64,000 nt of DNA from Bacillus licheniformis DSM 13 = ATCC 14580 (GTDB lineage Bacteria > Bacillota > Bacilli > Bacillales > Bacillaceae): contig NC_006270.3 in the NCBI RefSeq assembly GCF_000011645.1, positions 2,787,501 to 2,851,500 on the forward strand, given 5' to 3'. The translations under genes and the position numbers were made by a program. The notes under the pieces were generated by a model. That model saw only the letters and a program-made list of their open reading frames with translations. It did no database searches and was not told the origin of the DNA. Below, in pieces: positions 23,543-32,013 of the stretch (the first letter of the stretch is position 1; every line of letters begins with the position of its first letter).

Positions 23543-23971
23543 ATGAGCAATCAACTAGTGCCTGATATACATAAACAGGCTGTTTTTCACGCATCGATAG
23601 AAAAAGTGTGGGAGGCCGTCGCCACCAGTGAAGGCATCGCCGCCTGGTTTATGCCTAATGATTTCCGCCCGGAGATCGGCTGCGAATTCACCCTGCAGTC
23701 TCCTTTCGGCCCCTCCCCGTGCAAAGTGATCGAGCTTGATGCGCCGCATCGACTCGCTTTCAGCTGGGATACGTCGGGATGGATCGTCACATTTGAATTG
23801 AAAGAGCTTTCTGCAGAAAAAACCGAATTTACCCTGATTCATTCAGGATGGGGTGCGCCGGAAGAAACGGTTTCAAAAGCGGGAGAAAAGCAAGCGGATG
23901 TCCGCAATCGGATGAATGGCGGCTGGGAAACAATCGTCAATCAAAAGCTGCGTCAGGCAGTTGAGGGCTAG
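23543..23971 (+). CDS. SRPBCC (AHSA1/START-like) domain protein
   Basis: 142 residues forming one SRPBCC ligand-binding fold of the AHSA1 type: the N-terminal strand QAVFHASIEKVWEAVATSEGIAAWF, the central PCKVIELDAPHRLAFSW and the C-terminal helix containing NGGWETIVNQKL. Such proteins bind hydrophobic or lipid-like ligands; the ligand here is unknown. The ATG at 23543 follows AGGAGG with 7-nt spacing; the upstream continuation of the frame is not needed. The stop codon shares one base with the GTG start of the ArsR gene, so translation is coupled. The pair sits between spoIVFA and minD on the opposite strand. Confidence 0.88.
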   Translation: MSNQLVPDIHKQAVFHASIEKVWEAVATSEGIAAWFMPNDFRPEIGCEFTLQSPFGPSPCKVIELDAPHRLAFSWDTSGWIVTFELKELSAEKTEFTLIHSGWGAPEETVSKAGEKQADVRNRMNGGWETIVNQKLRQAVEG

Positions 23972-24291
23972 TGACATCCGCCGCAAAACATGATGTGTTC
24001 CAAGCCGTTTCCGATCCCTCCCGGCGAAAAATGCTGGAGCTCCTCGCCGGCAAAGAATTGCCTGTCACAGATATCAGCAGCCATTTCCCGATGAGCCGGA
24101 CGGCTGTTTCAAAGCATCTCAGAGTTTTGTCCGAAGCAGGCCTAGTCAGCGGGAGAAAAGCGGGCAGAGAAAAACTGTACAGGCTTCATCCCGAACCTCT
24201 CGCCGAGCTGCAGCAGTGGCTCGCCTACTTCGACATGTATTGGGACAATAAGCTTTCCTTGCTAAAGCATAAAGTAGAAAACGATCAATAA
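23971..24291 (+). CDS. ArsR/SdpR-family transcriptional repressor
   Basis: 106 residues of winged helix-turn-helix ArsR type. Residues 8-85 hold the family blocks FQAVSDPSRRKMLELL, the recognition region MSRTAVSKHLRVLSEAGLV and the wing GRKAGREKLYRLHP. There is no Cys-x-Cys metal site, which places it with the metal-independent SdpR/YvbA-like group commonly paired with SRPBCC proteins. It probably represses its own operon through the palindrome after the promoter. GTG start, coupled to the upstream gene. A bidirectional terminator follows. Confidence 0.87.
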   Translation: MTSAAKHDVFQAVSDPSRRKMLELLAGKELPVTDISSHFPMSRTAVSKHLRVLSEAGLVSGRKAGREKLYRLHPEPLAELQQWLAYFDMYWDNKLSLLKHKVENDQ

Positions 24292-24296
24292 AACTG

Positions 24297-24331
24297 CAAA
24301 AAAAGCAATCTCGCTTTGGAGATTGCTTTTT
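24297..24331. terminator. Bidirectional terminator between ArsR gene and minD
   Basis: Stem AAAAAGCAATCTC/GAGATTGCTTTTT with a short loop, A-rich on one side and T-rich on the other, serving both converging genes. Confidence 0.93.
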
Positions 24332-24335
24332 GCAG

Positions 24336-25142
24336 TTAAGCGCGTACGCCGAAAAATGATTTAATCTTTGCGAAAACGCCTTTATTTTCTTCTTCAAACG
24401 ACTGTAAAGGCACAGATTCGCCCAGCACGCGGCGGGCGATGTTCCGGTATGCGATTGAAGCTTTATTATTCGGGTCCATGACGACAGGCTCCCCGTTATT
24501 GGAAGCTTTAATCACTTCATCATCATCCGCAACAATACCGATCAGTTCGATCGACAAGTGCTGAATGACTTCATCAACATCCAGCGTATCGCCGTTTTTC
24601 ATTAAGTGGTTGCGGATCCGGTTGACGACAAGTCTCGGCGGCTCAATATTTTCTTCCTTTTCAAGCAGGCCGATGATCCGGTCAGCGTCACGAACAGCGG
24701 AGATTTCCGGTGTTGTCACGACAATCGCCTTGTCTGCGCCCGAGACCGCATTTTTATAACCTTGCTCAATCCCTGCAGGGCAGTCAATGACAATGTAGTC
24801 GAAGTCTTGTTTGAGCTGCTGGATCAGCTTGACCATCTGCTCGGGCAAAACAGCCGACTTATCGCTTGTCTGAGCGGCCGGCAGCAAATAAAGCAAATCA
24901 TCAAAGCGCTTATCTTTCACAAGCGCCTGATGGATTTTGCATCGTTCCTCAACGACATCCACCAAATCATATATGATTCTATTTTCAAGGCCCATGACAA
25001 CATCAAGATTGCGCAGGCCGATATCCGTGTCAACGAGACATACCCGTTTCCCCAAAATGGCCAAGGCGGTGCCAAGATTTGCAGACGTCGTCGTTTTGCC
25101 TACTCCGCCTTTCCCCGAGGTTATTACGATAGCTTCACCCAA
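24336..25142 (-). CDS. minD: Septum-site determining ATPase MinD
   Basis: 268 residues, a ParA/MinD deviant Walker ATPase. The motif GKGGVGKTTTSANLG is near residue 10, switch DTDIGLRNLD near 40, and YIVIDCPAGIEQGY near 115. The C-terminal amphipathic helix (FAKIKSFFGVRA) binds the membrane. With MinC it blocks polar division; in Bacillus it is placed by DivIVA/MinJ rather than oscillating. It follows minC by 2 nt. Confidence 0.98.
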   Translation of the reverse strand: MGEAIVITSGKGGVGKTTTSANLGTALAILGKRVCLVDTDIGLRNLDVVMGLENRIIYDLVDVVEERCKIHQALVKDKRFDDLLYLLPAAQTSDKSAVLPEQMVKLIQQLKQDFDYIVIDCPAGIEQGYKNAVSGADKAIVVTTPEISAVRDADRIIGLLEKEENIEPPRLVVNRIRNHLMKNGDTLDVDEVIQHLSIELIGIVADDDEVIKASNNGEPVVMDPNNKASIAYRNIARRVLGESVPLQSFEEENKGVFAKIKSFFGVRA

Positions 25143-25144
25143 TT

Positions 25145-25825
25145 TTACATTCCTCCCTCAAGCCTTGTTAAACTAGGTCTTAAATGAGCTAATTGCTGAA
25201 GGCGGTCAATGACCATATTCTCATTTTCATCTAAATAAGCACATTCCATGTCGTTCCCTTCTTGGATGTTGTCTGGGGAGCGATTGAGCACATGATTGAT
25301 ACGCAATTGAGTCGGTCTCATATCCGAAGCCGCAATAACAGCTCGTTTATTTCCATTAAAACCGGCGTGGGCAATCCCTCTTAATGAGCCGAGGATGAAA
25401 ATATTCCCTCCGGCTTTCACCATTCCTCCCGGATTCACATCCCCAATGAGAAGCAAATCACCCTCCGTTTCAAGGACTTGCCCGGAACGGACAATCTTAG
25501 CGACAGAAATAATTTCGCTTTCCGCTTTTAAGCGGTTTGCTTCATCTTTGGTCATGACTTCACTTTCAATGGAGTGGATGAACAGATTTTGTTTCTCAGT
25601 GATCACATCGGTCAGGATCTGTTCTTGCTCCTCGGTCACATAGCGGTGGCCGAGCTTAACGAGAACATTGATTTTCTGGCCTTTTCCATCCATATAATGT
25701 TCGAGTGACAGCATATCCTGAAGACCGTACAATAATTCTTCAAAAGAGCATGTGTCATCAAGATGAAGCGTCAATCCATTTTTCGTTCCTTTAATTGTTA
25801 CGTATTGCTGCTTTTGGGTCTTCAC
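25145..25825 (-). CDS. minC: Septum-site inhibitor MinC
   Basis: 226 residues, identical in length to B. subtilis MinC. The N-terminal domain inhibits FtsZ, and the C-terminal beta-helix (about 110-215: GDLLLIGDVNPGGMVKAGGNIFILGSLRGIAHAGF) binds MinD and dimerises. The GTG at 25823-25825 with GAGGTGA upstream gives the known N-terminus MKTQKQQYVTIKG; the frame remains open to 25867 but that extension lacks a ribosome site. It is in the mreBCD-minCD cluster, 54 nt after mreD. Confidence 0.96.
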   Translation of the reverse strand: MKTQKQQYVTIKGTKNGLTLHLDDTCSFEELLYGLQDMLSLEHYMDGKGQKINVLVKLGHRYVTEEQEQILTDVITEKQNLFIHSIESEVMTKDEANRLKAESEIISVAKIVRSGQVLETEGDLLLIGDVNPGGMVKAGGNIFILGSLRGIAHAGFNGNKRAVIAASDMRPTQLRINHVLNRSPDNIQEGNDMECAYLDENENMVIDRLQQLAHLRPSLTRLEGGM

Positions 25826-25879
25826 GGTGTTCACCTCAACATCATACTCTTTTCGACATCGGCTCATAAAATCCTCTTT

Positions 25880-26398
25880 TTACTCATTCCTCAGCTCTTT
25901 CTTAAGACTGGTAAAAAACCATTTGAACGGGTAAATGAGCAGAAGGCCGCCAACGGCGTTCAGCGCAAGCGTGGGCAGGAGCCTGCCGAGCACAAATTGA
26001 TGGAACGGCATAATTTCCGGACGTATCAGCATCTGCACGCCATATTGGTAAAATTCAAGAACACAGACGGCGAGCAGCGAAATAAAAATGACGACCAGCG
26101 CGTTTGTCTGCAATACTTTGAACGCTTTTGACGATAAATAGCAAATACCGGCAAAACCAAACATATATACACCTAAAAGGTCGGTGTAATTAATATCATA
26201 TAACAGTCCGAAAATAAATCCATATGTAATGGCAAAAGGCTGATTGACATAAGCCGTCATAAAAACTAAGACAAGCAGCAGAAAACGCGGGATGAGCTGC
26301 TGTTCTTCCGTCACAAAAGGCAAGTTGACAAAATCCGCATAGACGCTGTCAGATACTAAAACAAACATCATGACGACGGGAAGAAGGAAGCGTTTCAC
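25880..26398 (-). CDS. mreD: Rod-shape determining membrane protein MreD
   Basis: 172 residues, almost wholly hydrophobic with five or so membrane spans (RFLLPVVMMFVLVSDSVYA first; FLLLVLVFMTAYV; AITYGFIFGLLYDINYTDLLGVYMFG; VVIFISLLAVCVLEF; LALNAVGGLLLIYPF). The FGLLYDI-TDLLGVY core is typical of MreD. It works with MreB, MreC and RodA/PBP2A in lateral wall synthesis. It overlaps mreC by 4 nt. Confidence 0.95.
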   Translation of the reverse strand: MKRFLLPVVMMFVLVSDSVYADFVNLPFVTEEQQLIPRFLLLVLVFMTAYVNQPFAITYGFIFGLLYDINYTDLLGVYMFGFAGICYLSSKAFKVLQTNALVVIFISLLAVCVLEFYQYGVQMLIRPEIMPFHQFVLGRLLPTLALNAVGGLLLIYPFKWFFTSLKKELRNE

Positions 26399-27303
26399 GA
26401 CCCTTCCTCCTCATCGTCCATCTTGTCGACATCCACCGTATCAAGCGTTCTGTCGACGACGATGACGTTATCAAGGTTATACATATCGGCTGCCGGCTCT
26501 ACATAAGCGATTTTCGTCAAACCGTAGGAATCTGGTTCAACCTCTGTCACTTTTCCGATTGTCAGGCCTTTAGGAAAAACGCCGCCCGCACCGGAAGTTT
26601 CGACGAGGTCACCTTTTTTCACTTCCCTGTCTTCATCAGGCTCGATGATTTCCATGGAAAGCGCCTTTTTATCTGAGTCGTAGCCGTTGATGATTCCGTT
26701 CACCGTTTTCTTGCCTTTATCTGCAGCGATAACTGTGGAGATTCTGTTGTTTCTGTCTGTTGCGCTTAAAAGCTGGACGGTGGAAGTGAAATTGTTCACT
26801 TTTGTGCTTTTGATTTTTCCGATCAAGTTGCCGTTTTCATCTGTTACCGCCATATCCTTCTCAACGCCGTGCTTTGAACCTTTGTTGATCGTAATCAGGT
26901 TCCACCACTCATACTTATCGGGATTTCTGGCGATAACGGTCGCCAGAATCGGCGTGTAGTCTTTAATTGATTTCAGATGGCCGAGCTCTTTTCTTAAAGA
27001 CTTATTTTCATTTTCAAGCTCCTGCAGCTTTGCCTCGTATTGTGTCTGGCCGTCGAGCTTTTTCCGCAGGCGCTCATTTTCGCTGTACGTATTTTTTAAG
27101 TCTTCGATATTTTCAAAGAAGCCCGCAAAAAATTGAGCGGGCGTATGAAAAATCGTCTGGAATACACCAGTTGTATCGCCAATAAATTTTTCGGGCCAAG
27201 TTGCATTCCGGTCATTCTTTAACGAAAATCCAATCATTGCCACTAAAATGATGATACAAAGGAGTAAAAGCATCAACCGTTTATTTGTAAAAAACTGCGG
27301 CAT
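26395..27303 (-). CDS. mreC: Rod-shape determining protein MreC
   Basis: 302 residues. An N-terminal membrane anchor (LMLLLLCIIILVAMIGF, about 9-25), a coiled coil (about 65-110, LKNTYSENERLRKKLDG onward), then the beta-rich periplasmic-side domain with ATVIARNPDKYEWWNLITINKGS and GVFPKGLTIGKVTEV. It bridges MreB filaments to the extracellular wall-synthesis enzymes. It lies 30 nt downstream of mreB and overlaps mreD by 4 nt, so the three shape genes are one unit. Confidence 0.96.
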   Translation of the reverse strand: MPQFFTNKRLMLLLLCIIILVAMIGFSLKNDRNATWPEKFIGDTTGVFQTIFHTPAQFFAGFFENIEDLKNTYSENERLRKKLDGQTQYEAKLQELENENKSLRKELGHLKSIKDYTPILATVIARNPDKYEWWNLITINKGSKHGVEKDMAVTDENGNLIGKIKSTKVNNFTSTVQLLSATDRNNRISTVIAADKGKKTVNGIINGYDSDKKALSMEIIEPDEDREVKKGDLVETSGAGGVFPKGLTIGKVTEVEPDSYGLTKIAYVEPAADMYNLDNVIVVDRTLDTVDVDKMDDEEEGS

Positions 27304-27333
27304 GATTATACACCTCTTCTATTCCCTGTGTCC

Positions 27334-28344
27334 TTAATTTTTGCCTTTAAATAGATGAATTTGCTCGAGAGCTTTGCCTGTTCCGATCGCTACACAGTCA
27401 AGAGGGTCTTCCGCAATTAAAACCGGCATTTTCGTTTCTTCGCTGATGACTTTGTCCAGGTGGCGCAGCAGTGCGCCGCCTCCCGTAAGGACGATTCCGC
27501 GGTCCATAATATCAGCCGCGAGTTCAGGCGGAGTTTTTTCAAGCGTATTTTTTACGGCATCGACAATGGCGGTCACAGTGTCGCGAAGAGCCGCTGTAAT
27601 TTCTTTTTCAGTGATTTCAATCGTTTTCGGCAGGCCTGTTAAAAGATCGCGGCCGCGGATCTCCATGCTTTCTCCGTTTTCAGAAGCTTCGGCAGAACCG
27701 ATTTCAAGTTTGATCGCTTCTGCAGTCCGGTCACCGATCATCAAGTTATATGTTTTTCTAATATAAGTAATGATTGCTTCATCCATTTCATCTCCGGCAA
27801 CGCGGATAGACTGGGATGTGACGATGCCGCCGAGGGAAATAATCGCGACTTCGGTCGTTCCGCCTCCGATGTCGACCACCATGCTTCCAGTCGGCTCCCA
27901 AACAGGAAGGTTTGCACCGATCGCCGCTGCAAACGGTTCTTCAATCGGATATGCATCTCTCGCTCCGGCCTGGCGCGTGGCGTCGATAACCGCACGCTGC
28001 TCGACGGCCGTAATTCCCGACGGGACACAGACCATGACATACGGCTTTCTCGCAAATAAGCCTTTGTTTTTAACTGCTTTGCTAATATAATGCTTCATCA
28101 TTGTCGCTGTTGTTTCATAATCAGCGATTACGCCATCCTTCATCGGGCGGAGGGCAACGACATTGCCGGGCGTACGTCCGATCATGTTTTTCGCATCATT
28201 TCCGACTGCGACAATCTGCTTTGTGTCTGTTTGCAGTGCAACGACAGAAGGCTCCCTGACGACAATTCCTTTACCTTTCACAAAAACAAGCGTATTCGCC
28301 GTTCCTAAATCTATTCCAAGGTCTCTCGCACCAATTCCAAACAT
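27334..28344 (-). CDS. mreB: Actin-like cell-shape protein MreB
   Basis: 336 residues. Actin-fold ATPase that guides lateral wall synthesis. Phosphate-1 motif IDLGTANTLVFVKGKG (about 11-26), the connect and phosphate-2 region VVDIGGGTTEVAIISLGG (about 160), and the adenosine loop IVLTGGGALLRHLD (about 285) are intact. The N-terminus MFGIGARDLG is the usual amphipathic start. A TATAAT-like -10 hexamer is present upstream on the minus strand (28401-28406) without a good -35. It heads mreBCD-minCD. Confidence 0.98.
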   Translation of the reverse strand: MFGIGARDLGIDLGTANTLVFVKGKGIVVREPSVVALQTDTKQIVAVGNDAKNMIGRTPGNVVALRPMKDGVIADYETTATMMKHYISKAVKNKGLFARKPYVMVCVPSGITAVEQRAVIDATRQAGARDAYPIEEPFAAAIGANLPVWEPTGSMVVDIGGGTTEVAIISLGGIVTSQSIRVAGDEMDEAIITYIRKTYNLMIGDRTAEAIKLEIGSAEASENGESMEIRGRDLLTGLPKTIEITEKEITAALRDTVTAIVDAVKNTLEKTPPELAADIMDRGIVLTGGGALLRHLDKVISEETKMPVLIAEDPLDCVAIGTGKALEQIHLFKGKN

Positions 28345-28431
28345 TTGTATGTATCTTCCTTTCTTAAAACAATATTCCTAAGCAAAAACCCATAAATTCT
28401 ATTATAGCTTAATTTAATGAAAAAAAAAGTG

Positions 28432-29106
28432 TTACAAATATCCTTTTTCTTTTAAGCTCACAAATTTTTGATCACCGATGATGATATGATCGAGCAATTC
28501 GATTCCGAGCAGCTGTCCGGACTCGTGAAGGCGCTGTGTAACTTCTATGTCTTCGCGGCTTGGAGCCGGATCTCCGGACGGATGATTGTGGACGCAGATG
28601 AATGAAGCTGCGGAGCGCTTTAAAGCTTCTTTAAACACTTCCCTCGGATGGACGATTGAAGAGTTCAGGCTCCCTATAAAAACCGTGCGCTTGTGGATCA
28701 CCTGGTTTTTCGTGTTCAGATACACACATACGAAGTGCTCCTGAGAGAGAAAGCGCATATCCCCCATTAAAAAATTGGCCGCATCTTCGGGAAAACGAAT
28801 CACATAACGGTCTTTGCAAGCCAGACTGTGAATGCGCCGGCCAAGCTCAAGGGCCGCCAAAATCTGCACGGCTTTTGCGCGGCCGATCCCGGAAATGCTT
28901 GAAAGCTCCTCGGCGGATGCTTCTTTTAACAAACGGAGGCCGTCAAACGTTTGAAGCAGCCGGCTTGAAAGCTGAAGAACCGATTCTTTTTTCGTACCGG
29001 TTCTGAGCAGTATCGCAAGCAGTTCATGGTTTGACAAACTTTCGGCGCCTGTGTTGAGAAGGCGCTCCCTTGGCCTTTCTTCATCAGGAAAATCTTTTAA
29101 TTTCAA
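28432..29106 (-). CDS. radC: RadC/YsxA family protein (JAB-like MPN domain)
   Basis: 224 residues from the only standard in-frame start, TTG at 29104-29106. A UPF0758 N-terminal helix-hairpin-helix region (about 50-85, LSSISGIGRAKAVQILAA) precedes the MPN/JAB1-like C-terminal domain with the metal motif HNHPSGDPAPSREDIE (about 170-185). Despite the name, a repair role is doubtful; the function is not settled. The start is unclear: the best ribosome site, GGGAGGG, is 21 nt upstream of TTG, and relatives extend further N-terminally, so ISDLP residues before KLKDFP may be translated from a rare start. Confidence 0.88.
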   Translation of the reverse strand: MKLKDFPDEERPRERLLNTGAESLSNHELLAILLRTGTKKESVLQLSSRLLQTFDGLRLLKEASAEELSSISGIGRAKAVQILAALELGRRIHSLACKDRYVIRFPEDAANFLMGDMRFLSQEHFVCVYLNTKNQVIHKRTVFIGSLNSSIVHPREVFKEALKRSAASFICVHNHPSGDPAPSREDIEVTQRLHESGQLLGIELLDHIIIGDQKFVSLKEKGYL

Positions 29107-29160
29107 TGGCAGATCGCTTATGATAAACCCTCCCTTTTGATTCCCTTCTCGTTCGGTACA

Positions 29161-29733
29161 TCAAAAGGAGTGGAGATCAAACGTTTTCAGCATTCTCATC
29201 GTTTTGGAAATCGGAAGGCCCACAACTGTATAATAGTCTCCTTTTATCTGTTTGACAAAAAGCGCGCCTTTTCCTTGTATTCCGTATGAACCGGCTTTAT
29301 CAAACGGTTCTCCCGTAGCGATGTAAGCGCTGATTTCCTTTTCTTCAAGAGGCCAAAAAGAGACTTCGGTTTCCTCAAAAAATGTTTCGCATCTTTCGCC
29401 GTCCTTAATGCAGACGCCGGTGAGCACTGAATGGGTCTGTCCCGAAAGCATGCTCAGCATCCGTTCTGCATCTTCGGCATCTTTGGGCTTGCCCAAATAA
29501 GCTCCGTCATAATAAACAATGGTGTCGGCGCCAAGCACGACGGCATCAGGATATTGTTCGGCTACTGCACGCACTTTTTGTTCCGCCAACCATTTGACGT
29601 TTTCTGCTGGTGAAAAGTTTCGAATTAATTTTTCTTCCGCATTGCTCGTAACGATGCTGTACGGAATCTGCAGGAGATCGAGGAGTTCCTTTCTGCGGGG
29701 TGATTGTGAAGCCAATATGAGCTGTCGGGTCAT
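29161..29733 (-). CDS. maf: Maf nucleotide pyrophosphatase
   Basis: 190 residues. Members hydrolyse non-canonical or pyrimidine nucleoside triphosphates; B. subtilis Maf is also linked to septum formation. The signature [17 protein letters not shown] is at the N-terminus, [19 protein letters not shown] in the middle holds the catalytic Asp, and [30 protein letters not shown] follows. The ATG at 29731-29733 gives the family N-terminus; the frame continues to 29814 but that segment does not match. It lies between spoIIB and radC on the same strand. Confidence 0.94.
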
Positions 29734-29857
29734 AAGAAGCCATCCTTTCAAAGGTTTTTGCATAGGAAAAAAAGATACCTGTTTTATCCTACCAAAAGAA
29801 CGCCGCCGCCACAATTTCAGAAAAATAACTTTTTAATGACAAAAATCGCGAAAATAA

Positions 29858-29883
29858 AAAAACCAGCACGTCTGCTGGTTTTC
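29858..29883 (-). terminator. Terminator of spoIIB
   Basis: Minus-strand AACCAGCA/TGCTGGTT (29861-29880) with a 4-nt loop followed by seven T. Confidence 0.92.
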
Positions 29884-29886
29884 TAT

Positions 29887-30918
29887 TTATTTAATTTGGC
29901 CCAGCAATAGCTGCTGGCTCTTCCAGCCGTTGGCTGCGGTCGGTTTCTCCAGAAGGTTGACGGCTTCCAGTATGCTCTTCTTTACCTCTTCAGAGCCTTT
30001 TGATTGGGCCCCGTCAAGTTGAGCTTTGACATCGGCTATGTTTTGAGATGTAACCTCCGCGCCGAGAATCGCTTTTGCCGACAGCTCAGCCGCTTCTTTA
30101 AAAGGCTCCAGCAAACCGGACTCGATTGCAACCGGAAGCTCTTTTCCGCCCCACGCTTCAAAATCGTTTTCGATTAATATTTTGCCAAGTTCAGATGTCA
30201 TCTGCTTTTCTCCCGTTATTCCGGCGATTACATAAAACCCGTCGTCCTTGGCAATCGACACGGCGGCATACCCCTTGTCTGCGATTTGAGAGGCCAGCGT
30301 ATCCGCTCCTTCTTTAGACGAAAACTTTCCGGCCTGAACGGCGAAGCTGTTAAAAGATTCTCCCGCTTGTCCGCTATTTTTTTCTCCGCTCTTTTTCTCC
30401 TCGGCACCGGAGTCACCGGCTTTAACGGTCTGGCCGTTTTCAGCATCCGCCCCAAGACTGCCGGAAGCCGGCACTCCTTCTTTATGCGTTGCGAGATTCA
30501 GCGCAAACAGACCGAGTCCCGTCCCGAGCAAAACAGCAAAGACGATGGTCGCGGCAAATCGCTTCACAGGATACGTAAGAGACGTTTTCGTTTTGCGGTT
30601 GTTTTTGGGCTCGTTTTTCTTTTGATAAGGCGCCACCACTTTAGGATCGTCTTTGTAGACGGTTTCTTCTTCGTCCGGTGGCGTCCATGTAAATTCACCT
30701 GTTTCATGTGTGCCGTCCTCTTTTGAAGCCGATATTTCCCGTTCTGCCTTTCTCTTTTCTTCCCAGTTCGAAAAGGTAAACTTCTTTTCTTCATTTCTGT
30801 TGGAAAACTCTTTTTCATTTCCGTAGATAGTCTCTTCTCTGCCGTTGATCATCACTTTAAGCGGGTCTTGTTCGGGCGCTTTTTTAGCTGAGTTTTTCTT
30901 GCTTTTCCGTTTTTTCAT
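29887..30918 (-). CDS. spoIIB: Sporulation septum protein SpoIIB
   Basis: 343 residues. A charged lysine/glutamate-rich cytoplasmic region (1-120), one membrane span (about 122-145, FAATIVFAVLLGTGLGLFAL), a Gly/Ser/Glu linker, and a SPOR-like peptidoglycan-binding domain (about 190-245, SFAVQAGKFSSKEGADTLASQ). SpoIIB localises to the polar septum and supports septal thinning before engulfment. The 3' end runs into a strong terminator. It is placed between maf and comC as in B. subtilis. Confidence 0.92.
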   Translation of the reverse strand: MKKRKSKKNSAKKAPEQDPLKVMINGREETIYGNEKEFSNRNEEKKFTFSNWEEKRKAEREISASKEDGTHETGEFTWTPPDEEETVYKDDPKVVAPYQKKNEPKNNRKTKTSLTYPVKRFAATIVFAVLLGTGLGLFALNLATHKEGVPASGSLGADAENGQTVKAGDSGAEEKKSGEKNSGQAGESFNSFAVQAGKFSSKEGADTLASQIADKGYAAVSIAKDDGFYVIAGITGEKQMTSELGKILIENDFEAWGGKELPVAIESGLLEPFKEAAELSAKAILGAEVTSQNIADVKAQLDGAQSKGSEEVKKSILEAVNLLEKPTAANGWKSQQLLLGQIK

Positions 30919-31066
30919 ATGCTTCCCTCGCTTTCTGTTAATTGTTTTATATTGATTTAGGCGGCAGCTTGGCCGCTCTCTATACGCTCGGCAGAGGGAA
31001 GCCAGAAGGAAGGAGGAGTTCTCCTAAAGGCTGTCCCTCTTAATGTCCACACTTTATCACAGCCTC

Positions 31067-31097
31067 AAAAAAAAAGAACAAGACTTTTGTCGTCTTG
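31067..31097 (-). terminator. Terminator of comC
   Basis: Minus-strand CAAGAC/GTCTTG (31079-31084 with 31092-31097) followed by TTCTTTTTTTTT. Confidence 0.85.
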
Positions 31098-31121
31098 CCC
31101 AAAAAGGTTTCGTCAAATTTT

Positions 31122-31871
31122 TCACCACCATGCCGTTTGAAGGTACCACTCGATCATTGGTTCGCCATAGAAGCAGCTCGTCAGCGTCCCGGCCAGAATC
31201 GCGGGAGCAAACGGCATTGGTTCATTTTTCTTCAGTTTGCCTGCCAGGAGTGCAATAAGACCAAGCACCGTTCCTGCGGCTGCCGAGAGGAAAAAAGCGA
31301 GAACGAGGAGGCGGCTGCCGAGCGCCATGCCGATTACCGCAAACAGCTTTACGTCTCCCCAGCCGATCCCCCCTTTCGTCAAAAGCAGCGTCAAGAGGGG
31401 CAGCATACCGCCGGCCATCGCACCGCTCAAACTTGAGTGCCACTGTTCCAGAGGAACAAGGAATCGTCCGACGGCAAAGACAGGCAGGAAAAAACAAAGA
31501 ACAGCATCCGGAATGATCATGTGTGTCACATCAGATACAAAGACGATCAAAAGCAGAGATATAAGAGCAAGCACAATCACCAGCTCCCCCTCATGCCCAA
31601 CGTGCATGCCGGCAAACGCAAACAGGATGGCGGCGGAGAGCTCAACTGCCGGATACACGATCGAGAGCGGGGTTTGACATCCTTTGCACCTCCCCCGCTG
31701 CATCAAATAGGACAAAACCGGTATCAGCTCCGAGAAGCCCAGCTGCCTTTTGCAGACGCGGCAGAGGGAACGCGGAGCAATCAATGATATCTTTTCAGGA
31801 ATGCGGCGCCCGGCCGAATTAAAAAAAGAGCCGAGCACTAAACCTGCCGTAAAAAGGTAAAAGATGAACAT
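31122..31871 (-). CDS. comC: Prepilin peptidase ComC
   Basis: 249 residues, a type IV prepilin leader peptidase of family A24 that processes the ComG pseudopilins for DNA uptake. The two Cys-x2-Cys pairs (CRVC and CKGC) in the N-terminal domain and the two catalytic aspartates (FVSDVTHMIIPD and GIGWGDVKLFAVIG) are present; the rest is membrane spans. The ATG at 31869-31871 with GAGGTTGAT upstream is used rather than the ATG at 31901, which has no ribosome site. In Bacillus it is expected to be ComK-controlled, but no clear K-box was identified. Confidence 0.94.
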   Translation of the reverse strand: MFIFYLFTAGLVLGSFFNSAGRRIPEKISLIAPRSLCRVCKRQLGFSELIPVLSYLMQRGRCKGCQTPLSIVYPAVELSAAILFAFAGMHVGHEGELVIVLALISLLLIVFVSDVTHMIIPDAVLCFFLPVFAVGRFLVPLEQWHSSLSGAMAGGMLPLLTLLLTKGGIGWGDVKLFAVIGMALGSRLLVLAFFLSAAAGTVLGLIALLAGKLKKNEPMPFAPAILAGTLTSCFYGEPMIEWYLQTAWW

Positions 31872-31965
31872 CGTTATCAACCTCGCAGAATCAAATTTCA
31901 TGAAAAAAGCTGCTGCCTAGCGGCTGTTATTTTAGCAAATATGAAGCGCCTCCTCTTTTCCTAAA

Positions 31966-32012
31966 ACATAAAAATGCGCCGTCAGCCGGTGGCCAAAAGC
32001 GCATTTTTATGT
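31966..32012. terminator. Terminator of folC (bidirectional)
   Basis: 14-bp perfect arms ACATAAAAATGCGC (31966-31979) and GCGCATTTTTATGT (31999-32012) just after the folC stop codon. Confidence 0.88.
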
Positions 32013-32013
32013 T

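Noticed and set aside
30286..30726. 146-codon frame opposite spoIIB
   Set aside because: Shadow frame caused by the biased codons of the charged SpoIIB linker.
31008..31026. AGGAG-TT-CTCCT palindrome between spoIIB and comC
   Set aside because: Short, and no T-run or known regulator consensus; could be chance.
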